Source: CAJQQY01 sp964352225 (lineage in GTDB: Bacteria; Bacteroidota; Bacteroidia; Chitinophagales; Saprospiraceae). Taken from it: a stretch of 10,757 nt of DNA. Made by a program: the position numbers and the translations under genes. This document shows positions 1-6,417 of the stretch, in pieces (position 1 is the first letter of the stretch; each line of letters begins with the position of its first letter). The notes below the pieces were generated by a model. The model did not search any database. It saw only the letters and a list, made by a program, of their open reading frames with translations, and was not told the origin of the DNA. The stretch covers positions 1-10,757 of the forward strand of contig CAYGRM010000233.1 of NCBI GenBank assembly GCA_964352225.1, in the 5' to 3' direction.

Positions 1-1
1 G

Positions 2-26
2 ATCAGATTATTTTCTGATATTTTTT
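2..26 (+). terminator. Weak terminator-like hairpin at window edge
   Basis: ATCAGA (2-7) and TCTGAT (14-19) form a perfect 6-bp stem around a 6-nt loop, followed by one A and six Ts (21-26). This has the shape of an intrinsic terminator for a gene left of the window, but the stem is short and AT-rich and the upstream gene is not visible. It could be chance in such AT-rich DNA. Confidence 0.25.
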
Positions 27-80
27 CAGATTTAAATTTTTTTAAAAACATTTAAACCTACAATCTGTTTCTTAAAATAG

Positions 81-111
81 TTGATACATAGAAAATAATT
101 TTAAGACTTTG
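81..111 (+). promoter_or_regulatory. Possible weak promoter for the Crp/Fnr gene
   Basis: TTG at 81-83 is followed after 20 bases by AGACTTTG (104-111), the only TTTG I see in the 243-base leader. The Bacteroidota -7 consensus is TAnnTTTG, so the TTTG half matches but the TA half does not. If it is used, transcription would begin near 117 and leave a leader of about 125 nt. An 8-bp inverted repeat (100-107 with 135-142) overlaps the -7 half. No other site in the leader fits better. Confidence 0.2.
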
Positions 112-243
112 TAGGGGGCGAGTTAAAAAACTGTGTCTTAAATGTAAAGTATCTTACAAAAGGAATTATTTCCTTAAGCCAATATCCCTCTTAAACCAAA
201 TTTTAAAAAAAATTATTCTCTACTTTAAAAAAAAGAGTACGTT

Positions 244-924
244 ATGGCAATTCAATCAAAGACAGCATTTTTAGAACATTTCCCATTATTTGAAACGCTC
301 AGCTCAGACGAAAAAATGAGACTTTCTCAGATGGTTGAAGTGAAAGTTAAACCTAGATACAGTTATATTTATCTCCCAGGAGAAGCTTCTGATAAAATTT
401 TCTTCCTTTCAAAAGGTACGGTCAAAATCGGGACACATTCCAAAGATGGAAAAGAAATCATAAAATCTGTTTTGCATCCAACTGCAATGTTTGGAGAAAT
501 GGGAATCGTAGGAGAAGAAGAAAGACAAGACTTTGCTAGGGCAATGGGGCAAGAAGTTCATTTCTGCGTATTAAAGGTAGAAGACTTCAAAAGGTTAATG
601 CGAACAAATCACCAGTTATCTATAAAAATATTAATGTTGATCGGGAATCGATTGCGTCGTGCTGAAAATCGATTAGAATCCTTGATCTTCAAGGATGCAA
701 GAACTCGAATAATTGATTTCTTGAAAGATGCAGCAGATGAACGAGGTCGAAGAGTTGGTTTTGAGATGTTGGTGAAGCATTCCTTGACACAACAAGACAT
801 AGCAAATTTGACGGGCACTTCCCGACAAACTGTAACTTCAGTCCTGAATGAACTCCGAAAGTCAAATCTGATCTATTTTAACCGAAAGAGTATCTTGATT
901 CGAGATATGGAAAGCTTGGTTTAA
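244..924 (+). CDS. Crp/Fnr-family transcriptional regulator
   Basis: This 226-residue protein has the usual length and two-domain layout of cytoplasmic Crp/Fnr regulators. A cyclic-nucleotide-binding-like beta-roll covers about residues 12-128, and a long dimerisation helix about 130-150. The C-terminal winged helix has its helix-turn-helix near 181-207 (LTQQDIANLTGTSRQTVTSV). The phosphate-binding cassette is visible as G84-E85-M86-G87 and R94. The position matching Ser83 of E. coli CRP is Gln95, so cAMP binding is doubtful. It has one cysteine (C108) and no N-terminal cysteine set, so it should not carry an Fnr-type Fe-S cluster. No clear Shine-Dalgarno precedes the ATG, but the upstream bases are A-rich, as is normal in Bacteroidota. 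The gene ends before a strong terminator and is probably monocistronic. The family is clear, but ligand and targets are unknown. It may act on the downstream respiratory operon, which is inference only. Confidence 0.93.
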   Translation: MAIQSKTAFLEHFPLFETLSSDEKMRLSQMVEVKVKPRYSYIYLPGEASDKIFFLSKGTVKIGTHSKDGKEIIKSVLHPTAMFGEMGIVGEEERQDFARAMGQEVHFCVLKVEDFKRLMRTNHQLSIKILMLIGNRLRRAENRLESLIFKDARTRIIDFLKDAADERGRRVGFEMLVKHSLTQQDIANLTGTSRQTVTSVLNELRKSNLIYFNRKSILIRDMESLV

Positions 925-992
925 AATAATTAAAGTATTGTCATCCGTTAACTCTATCAAATAAAATATGCAAGATCATTTTTAATTTTAGT

Positions 993-1024
993 TTTGGTTA
1001 CACTATATAATAATAGTAGTTTTT
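993..1024 (+). promoter_or_regulatory. Possible promoter for a very short transcript
   Basis: TTTG (993-996), a 20-base gap, and TAGTTTTT (1017-1024) match the Bacteroidota TTTG / TAnnTTTG pattern in all but the last base. Transcription would start near 1030 and run about 45 nt into the terminator at 1047-1077. The DNA is AT-rich, so a chance match is plausible. Confidence 0.2.
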
Positions 1025-1046
1025 TAATCAAAAATGTGAGAGTAGT

Positions 1047-1077
1047 AAAAGCCGTTCCAACAGGAACGGCTTTTTTT
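1047..1077 (+). terminator. Strong Rho-independent terminator
   Basis: GCCGTTCC (1051-1058) and GGAACGGC (1063-1070) make a perfect GC-rich 8-bp stem with an AACA loop. Four As precede it and seven Ts follow it (1071-1077). It is the only GC-rich hairpin in the gene-free region and lies about 125 bases after the regulator's stop codon. It should end the regulator transcript, or a short separate RNA, and isolate it from the act operon. The upstream A run is shorter than the T run, so it is best on the + strand. Confidence 0.9.
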
Positions 1078-1430
1078 GGATTTTGAATAATTCCTTTTGA
1101 GTAAGTAGTATCAAAATTCAAGAAGTGGAAATTGAACCATCAAAAGCGAATTAAACTAGTTCTATAAATTTTATTTTTAGTGCAAATAAAAAAAAGCACT
1201 ATTTATTTTTGATAAGAATTTAATTTCAAAAATATACTTTTCAGTTTAATCTTTATATCGATTCTTCAATAGAATATTTCCTCTCATGAAATAAAATATG
1301 GCAATTGGGTCATTATTACACTTAACCTTTTCTTTTTTCCTCACAATTCATGGTAAAATACTTACAAAAATCATATTTGGGAATTCTAGAATATGGGAAA
1401 AAAACCTTTTTTTTGCCGTGTTTCAAATTC
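1078..1430. other. Gene-free AT-rich stretch upstream of the act operon
   Basis: I find no convincing gene or RNA here. It contains a small hairpin (TAGTGC 1178-1183 with GCACTA 1196-1201, followed by a T-rich run), a perfect 10-bp palindrome ATTCTAGAAT (1383-1392) lying partly within a CATATT/AATATG inverted repeat (1372-1377 with 1390-1395), and a run of seven As, CC and eight Ts (1398-1414) that could bend DNA. A 45-codon open frame (1298-1435) looks like chance. Confidence 0.6.
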
Positions 1431-1448
1431 GTTAAGGAAAAGTTAAGG
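1431..1448 (+). repeat. Tandem GTTAAGG direct repeat, 11-bp phase
   Basis: GTTAAGG occurs at 1431-1437 and again at 1442-1448, separated by AAAA. The repeat period of 11 bp is about one helical turn, so both copies face the same side of the DNA. An inverted CTTAAC lies at 1321-1326. The pair sits about 50 bp upstream of the proposed act -33 element, a suitable place for an activator. No family is assigned, and chance is possible. Confidence 0.35.
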
Positions 1449-1484
1449 CCATATCGTTATTTGGACTTTATCTAAATAGAAAAG

Positions 1485-1493
1485 TGTGGATAA
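1485..1493 (-). promoter_or_regulatory. Perfect DnaA-box match
   Basis: The + strand reads TGTGGATAA, the exact complement of the consensus DnaA box TTATCCACA. It lies 6 bases upstream of the proposed -33 element of the act promoter. I noticed no second copy nearby, so this is not an origin. DnaA could act here as a transcription factor, or the match may be accidental. Confidence 0.35.
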
Positions 1494-1498
1494 CTTAT

Positions 1499-1530
1499 AT
1501 TGGTAAATATGAGTACAAATTATATTTTTG
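1499..1530 (+). promoter_or_regulatory. Probable act operon promoter (Bacteroidota type)
   Basis: ATTG (1499-1502) is followed after 20 bases by TATTTTTG (1523-1530), an exact match to TAnnTTTG, the -7 element of the Bacteroidota primary sigma factor. The start of transcription would fall near 1536, leaving a short A-rich leader of about 40 nt before the actA ATG at 1575. Its position directly ahead of a six-gene operon supports the call. Start-site mapping was not available. Confidence 0.6.
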
Positions 1531-1574
1531 CGCTGACAAAAAAATGACAAAATGGTTTTGTTTAAAATATCTTT

Positions 1575-3065
1575 ATGAAAAAAGTAAATATAGGAATGTA
1601 TAAGTCATTGATTATTAGAAGTTTATCGGTTATTTTCCTTTTCTTTTTGGCCCTGCAAGTACCTTCTGCACAAGATGGACGTACTCCAGAGCTTGATCAA
1701 GGAATGCAACTCTTCAAAAACAATTGTGGTAGCTGTCATGCTAAGAACATGAAAGTTAAAATGACTGGCCCTGCTTTAGCAGGAGTAGAAGAGCGATGGG
1801 AAGGTGATAATGAACGATTATATGCTTGGATTAGAAATTCACAAGCATTTTTAGCTACTGGAGATGAGTATGCTAATAATTTGTATCAAGAATATGGTGG
1901 AAGTGTGATGACTGCTTTCCCTAGCTTGACTGATTCTGAGATTGCTAACATTCTCAGTTACATTAATGCTGTGGTTGATGGTGGTTATCCAAAAACTGTG
2001 GTTGATGTCGGAGCTCCAGGCGACCCAAGTAGTCCTCAGTCAGGAGGTAGCAATACCTTGATGTATGGAATCTTGGCCTTGATCTTAGCAATTCTTTCTT
2101 TAGTGTTAGCGCGAATCGTTGCTAACTTAAATCACATGCAAAAAGTAAAAGCAGGTTTACCTGCTCCAGCACGAAAAACTATGTGGCAAATTATCACAGG
2201 TTCAAGTGTAGTTGCTATGTTAATTTTTGCTTTTGTGATATGGGGAGGTTACCAAACTGTGAACAACGCTATTGATTTAGGTCGAACTCAAGGATATGCT
2301 CCAACTCAACCAATCAAGTTTTCTCACGAGACTCATGCTGGATTGCACAAGATTGATTGTCAATACTGTCATGACGGAGCTCGAAGAAGTAAGCACTCTG
2401 TAATACCTGCAGCAAATACCTGTATGAATTGTCATAAGGCAATTGAAAAAGGATCTGAGTATGGTACCGCCGAGTTGACTAAGATATTTGCTTCTATTGG
2501 ATATAATCCTGAAGACAATACATATATCAAGGATTATGAGAAAATGTCTGAAGCAGACATTAAGAAAGTGTATACTAAATGGATTGCTGATAATTATATC
2601 CAAGATTACAATGATGGAAAGCCTGAAGATGAACAATTGAAAGATTTAGATGATGATGGAAAAGAAGTAGTTGAAGGACAATGGCAGGGAATCCTTACCG
2701 CATTGACTCATCAAGATGGTAAAGGAATGGGCTTAGATGATAAAATTCCAGGGCCAATTAATTGGACTAGAATTCATAACTTACCTGATCACGTATATTT
2801 CAATCATGCACAACACGTAACCGTCGGAAAGCAAGAATGTCAAACTTGTCATGGCCCAGTAGAAGAAATGAAACTTCTGGCGCAATATGCTCCCCTTAGT
2901 ATGGGATGGTGTGTGAATTGTCATAGAGAGACAAAAGTGGACTTTCAGAGTAACGACTATTATGCCTCATTTAAAAATTACCACGAAGAGATTAATGATG
3001 GGAAAAGAGCAGCGGTAACAGTTGAAGACATTGGAGGTATTGAATGTCAAAAATGCCATTACTAA
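1575..3065 (+). CDS. actA: ACIII subunit A, hexaheme cytochrome c (1+5 hemes)
   Basis: ActA is the multiheme c-type cytochrome that carries electrons from the Fe-S subunit towards the oxidase. The 496-residue protein starts with a signal peptide (about 1-33). A class I monoheme domain follows, with CGSCH at 51-55 and a probable Met112 axial ligand. Two membrane segments lie at about 162-184 and 205-229. The C-terminal part holds five more CXXCH motifs starting at C262, C283, C422, C446 and C491, the last ending one residue before the C-terminus. PINWTRIHNLPDHVYFNH before heme 4 resembles Bacteroidota ActA as I recall it. The 134 residues between hemes 3 and 4 include an acidic stretch with D357-L-D-D-D-G362, which seems long for the family. 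The ATG at 1575 is preferred because it keeps the basic N-terminus; M8 is an alternative. It is the first gene of the operon, with 64 bases to actB. Confidence 0.94.
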   Translation: MKKVNIGMYKSLIIRSLSVIFLFFLALQVPSAQDGRTPELDQGMQLFKNNCGSCHAKNMKVKMTGPALAGVEERWEGDNERLYAWIRNSQAFLATGDEYANNLYQEYGGSVMTAFPSLTDSEIANILSYINAVVDGGYPKTVVDVGAPGDPSSPQSGGSNTLMYGILALILAILSLVLARIVANLNHMQKVKAGLPAPARKTMWQIITGSSVVAMLIFAFVIWGGYQTVNNAIDLGRTQGYAPTQPIKFSHETHAGLHKIDCQYCHDGARRSKHSVIPAANTCMNCHKAIEKGSEYGTAELTKIFASIGYNPEDNTYIKDYEKMSEADIKKVYTKWIADNYIQDYNDGKPEDEQLKDLDDDGKEVVEGQWQGILTALTHQDGKGMGLDDKIPGPINWTRIHNLPDHVYFNHAQHVTVGKQECQTCHGPVEEMKLLAQYAPLSMGWCVNCHRETKVDFQSNDYYASFKNYHEEINDGKRAAVTVEDIGGIECQKCHY

Positions 3066-3129
3066 AAAACGGCTAATGGTGAATTTTTTTAAATTAAACT
3101 GATAATATTTTTTTTAGACTCAATATAAG

Positions 3130-6100
3130 ATGAAAGAACAAAATAAATCACAAGTTTGGATTGGAGCAGCGGACATGACAAATGATCCAGAATTTTTTAA
3201 ATCAGCAAAATCTGAATTTGTAGAATTACCAATAGTGGATGTGCTCGCTGATGAGAATATGGCTGAAGAATCAACAGCTAGTCGACGAGACTTCTTAAAA
3301 TATATGGGATTTGGTTTAGGGGCGGCAACATTAGCAGCTAGTTGTGAAATTCCAATGAAAAAGGCAATTCCTTATGTAACTAAGCCAGATGCAATTGTAC
3401 CTGGAGTAGCTTCTTACTACGCAAGTTCATATGTTCAGGGAGGAGACTACTGCTCTATTTTAGTAAAAACAAGAGAAGGTCGACCAATTAAGATAGAGGG
3501 GAATGCATTATCTACTGTTTCTAAAGGTGGAACAAGTGCAAGAGTTCAAGCAAGTGTATTGAGTTTATATGATTCAAACCGATTTAAAGGAGCGATGAAT
3601 CTTGTTGATAAAAAATCAATGAGTTGGGCTGATTTAGACACGGAAATTAAAGGAAAATTGAATGGAAGATCAAATATCCGTTTAGTTTGCAATACAGTTT
3701 TATCGCCTACGGCAAAACAAGTTATTTCAGAATTTACTGCTGCGTATCCTAATACAAAAGTAGTAATGTATGATCCAATTTCCAGTTCTGCTATGTTGGA
3801 AGCTAACGAAGCTGACTTTGGAGACAAAGTAATTCCAAATTATAGTTTTGATAAAGCCGAGGTGATTGTAAGTATCGGAGCTGACTTTTTGGGAACATGG
3901 ATTTCTCCGACTGAATATGCTGCTGATTATGCAACAAATAGAAAAATTGATTTAAAAAATCCAAAGATGTCTCGCCTTATTCAAGTGGAATCAGGAATGT
4001 CTTTGACAGGTTCAAATGCCGATAATAGAGTTTTAATCCGTCCTTCTGAGCAAGGTTCTGCTATTGCTCATTTATATAATGCGGTTGCTGCAAAAACTGG
4101 AGGAACTCAAGTATCAGCTCCTAGTTTAAATGCAAAAGCACAAACTGCTTTGGCAAAAGTGGCTGGTGAATTATTGGCTAATCAAGGAAAATCATTAGTC
4201 GTATCTAATTCAAATAATGTTGGCGAGCAAACTTTAGTAAATGCAATGAATCATTTGCTAGGTAACTATGGTTCAACGTTGAGTTTTGAAGGTGCGTCCT
4301 TACAACGACAAGGAACGGATAAAGCTATTCAAGACTTGGTAAAAGAAATGAATGCAGGAGGAGTTGATGCAGTATTTTTCATGGATCAAGCTAACCCAGT
4401 ATTTGATTTACCAAATTCAGATGCTTTCGTATCAGGTTTAGAGAAAGTTGGTTTACGAATTTCTATGTCTGGTTATAAAAATGAAACGGCTGCTAAGTGT
4501 CAATACATTGCACCTTCCAATCACTTTTTGGAATCGTGGTCTGATGCTGAGCCAAAAAGAGGTCATTATAGTATAATTCAGCCTACGATTGCTCCTTTAA
4601 TGGATACTCGTCAAGCTGAAGAGACGTTATTGACTTGGTGTGGAAGTACTAATTTGGATAAAAATTCAGAGCAGCCATATTACGAATATTTAAAAGCTAA
4701 TTGGAAAGAAAACATGTTTTCTCAACAGAGTTCCTACAATACTTTCCGAGCTTTCTGGGATGCAACAGTTCACGATGGAGTATTTGCTGCTTCTCAAACT
4801 GCGGGAGATTATGCTTTCAATGGAAATGTAAATTCTGCCGCTGCAAAAATTAATAAACCTTCTGCCGCTGCAACTGAAATTTCATTTTTCGAAACAGTTA
4901 ATATAGGTAATGGTCAGTTTGCTGATAACCCATGGTTACAGGAAATGCCAGATCCAATTTCACGATGTGCATGGGGAAATGTGCTTTATGTTCCTATTAC
5001 TTGGAGTGATGATGATCACTTCACCGGTTATGGAAATATTGGTACAGGAACTAAGAAAGGAAAAGGGGATAAAGTAAACTTGACAGTTGGTGGAGTTACG
5101 GAAAAAGTAACTGCTACTACTAACTTTGGTCAACCAATGATTGAGGATGCGGTAACTGTATCAATGGCATTAGGTTATGGAAGAACTGTAGCAGGAGAGT
5201 GTGGAGTTAATGTTGGAGAAAATGCATATCCAATGTTGAGCCTAGATGCTAATGGAAATACTAAGTACTACGCTGAAGCAGAAGTAAGTGATAGTCTAGA
5301 ATATGATGAGCAATTTGCTTGTGTTCAGTACCACCACACAATGGGGGTCTTTGAACAAGATGCTCCAGACATTAATGTGGATGACAAAGCGGTTGGTATT
5401 AACGGTTATCAAGGGGCGATTACTAATCGTTCAGTAATTTTCCATGCAAAATTAAATGAGTTGCCAGCTTTCGAAAAGGAAATGAAAAAATTTCATGAAA
5501 AAGCTGAGCACTTAAATAGTAAAACTCTTTATCCTTACGAAGAATATAAAGACAAATTATATAGCCAAGGACACCATTGGGGAATGCATGTAGATATGAA
5601 TGCATGTATCGGATGTGGAGCATGTACCATAGCTTGTATGTCTGAAAATAATATTCCTGTAGTTGGGAAAAATGAGGTGAGTCGTCATCACGAAATGGCT
5701 TGGTTGAGAATTGATAGATACTTTATTGGAGATGTTGAAAATCCAAATGTAGTTTATCAGCCAATGATGTGTCAACATTGTGATAATGCTCCTTGTGAGA
5801 ATGTTTGTCCAGTTGCTGCAACTAACCACAGCTCTGAGGGATTGAATCAAATGACTTACAACAGATGTATCGGTACTCGTTACTGTGCTAATAACTGTCC
5901 TTATAAAGTAAGAAGATTTAACTGGTTGGATTACACTACTGCAGATTTATTCCCAGTAAATCAATATGATGTTAATGGAGAAGAGATTCCATATGGAGCT
6001 GATAACTTAACACGTATGGTATTGAATCCAGATGTTACAGTTCGATCAAGAGGAGTTATTGAGAAATGTAGTTTCTGTGTACAAAGAATTCAAGAAGGTA

Positions 6101-6333
6101 AATTGACTGCAAAAAGTGAAGGAAGAAGTTTAAGAGATAATGAAGTGAAAACTGCATGTCAAACTTCTTGTCCAACTGGAGCAATTACTTTCGGAGACAT
6201 CAATGATCCAAATAGCCGAATTAGAAAGACCATGAAGTCTGCTTTGAATTATAAAGTTTTAGAAGAAATCAACGTAAGATCATCAGTTGATTATGCTGCT
6301 AAAATCATTAACAAAGAAGGATCATTAAGTTAA
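3130..6333 (+). CDS. actB: ACIII subunit B, molybdopterin-oxidoreductase-like Fe-S protein
   Basis: ActB is the large peripheral subunit that wires the membrane quinol site to the hemes. The 1067 residues are the full length of the fused form. A Tat signal (S51-R-R-D-F-L-K57) sits after an unusually long but family-typical N-region, with a lipobox-like LAASC ending at C72. Residues about 80-760 are the molybdopterin oxidoreductase-like part, which in characterised ACIII holds no molybdenum. The C-terminal ferredoxin-like domain has fifteen cysteines: C826, C829, C832, C836; C881, C884, C889, C893; C913, C919, C923; C980, C983, C1010, C1014. Thr916 takes the place of a ligand, which fits three [4Fe-4S] and one [3Fe-4S] clusters, as known for ACIII. 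The ATG at 3130 is chosen over M44 because the region before the twin arginine resembles other ActB proteins. A polysulfide- or nitrate-reductase role is excluded by the neighbours. Confidence 0.95.
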   Translation: MKEQNKSQVWIGAADMTNDPEFFKSAKSEFVELPIVDVLADENMAEESTASRRDFLKYMGFGLGAATLAASCEIPMKKAIPYVTKPDAIVPGVASYYASSYVQGGDYCSILVKTREGRPIKIEGNALSTVSKGGTSARVQASVLSLYDSNRFKGAMNLVDKKSMSWADLDTEIKGKLNGRSNIRLVCNTVLSPTAKQVISEFTAAYPNTKVVMYDPISSSAMLEANEADFGDKVIPNYSFDKAEVIVSIGADFLGTWISPTEYAADYATNRKIDLKNPKMSRLIQVESGMSLTGSNADNRVLIRPSEQGSAIAHLYNAVAAKTGGTQVSAPSLNAKAQTALAKVAGELLANQGKSLVVSNSNNVGEQTLVNAMNHLLGNYGSTLSFEGASLQRQGTDKAIQDLVKEMNAGGVDAVFFMDQANPVFDLPNSDAFVSGLEKVGLRISMSGYKNETAAKCQYIAPSNHFLESWSDAEPKRGHYSIIQPTIAPLMDTRQAEETLLTWCGSTNLDKNSEQPYYEYLKANWKENMFSQQSSYNTFRAFWDATVHDGVFAASQTAGDYAFNGNVNSAAAKINKPSAAATEISFFETVNIGNGQFADNPWLQEMPDPISRCAWGNVLYVPITWSDDDHFTGYGNIGTGTKKGKGDKVNLTVGGVTEKVTATTNFGQPMIEDAVTVSMALGYGRTVAGECGVNVGENAYPMLSLDANGNTKYYAEAEVSDSLEYDEQFACVQYHHTMGVFEQDAPDINVDDKAVGINGYQGAITNRSVIFHAKLNELPAFEKEMKKFHEKAEHLNSKTLYPYEEYKDKLYSQGHHWGMHVDMNACIGCGACTIACMSENNIPVVGKNEVSRHHEMAWLRIDRYFIGDVENPNVVYQPMMCQHCDNAPCENVCPVAATNHSSEGLNQMTYNRCIGTRYCANNCPYKVRRFNWLDYTTADLFPVNQYDVNGEEIPYGADNLTRMVLNPDVTVRSRGVIEKCSFCVQRIQEGKLTAKSEGRSLRDNEVKTACQTSCPTGAITFGDINDPNSRIRKTMKSALNYKVLEEINVRSSVDYAAKIINKEGSLS

Positions 6334-6346
6334 TTAAAATGATGAG

Positions 6347-6368
6347 TGATAATTGAAATCAATTATCA
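6347..6368 (+). repeat. Hairpin between actB and actC
   Basis: TGATAATTG (6347-6355) and CAATTATCA (6360-6368) are perfect 9-bp arms around an AAAT loop. The hairpin begins 13 bases after the actB stop and ends 49 bases before the actC ATG. No T run follows, so it is unlikely to be a full terminator. It could protect or mark a 3' end after mRNA processing. Confidence 0.5.
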
Positions 6369-6417
6369 AATTGAAAGGAATAACAATCTAAAAAAAGTCA
6401 ATAGTAAAAATAATAAT

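Noticed and set aside
1178..1209. Hairpin TAGTGC/GCACTA followed by T-rich bases as a second terminator
   Set aside because: The stem is only six pairs with a 12-nt A-rich loop, and no gene or transcript that needs ending lies between it and the strong terminator at 1047-1077.
1298..1435. Small open frame of 45 codons (MAIGSLLHLTFSFF...)
   Set aside because: It begins at an ATG but shows no recognisable motif, has AT-driven Phe/Ile/Leu content, overlaps the palindrome, homopolymer runs and GTTAAGG repeat, and has no promoter that I could find.
2277..2636. Antisense open frame of 119 codons inside actA
   Set aside because: It lies opposite a clear multiheme cytochrome frame and shows no domain features; other antisense frames in actB, actC and actD are of the same kind.
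6346..6417. GTG at 6346 as the actC start
   Set aside because: The extension is polar and low-complexity, overlaps a hairpin, and does not resemble ActC N-termini. The ATG at 6418 gives a family-like start.
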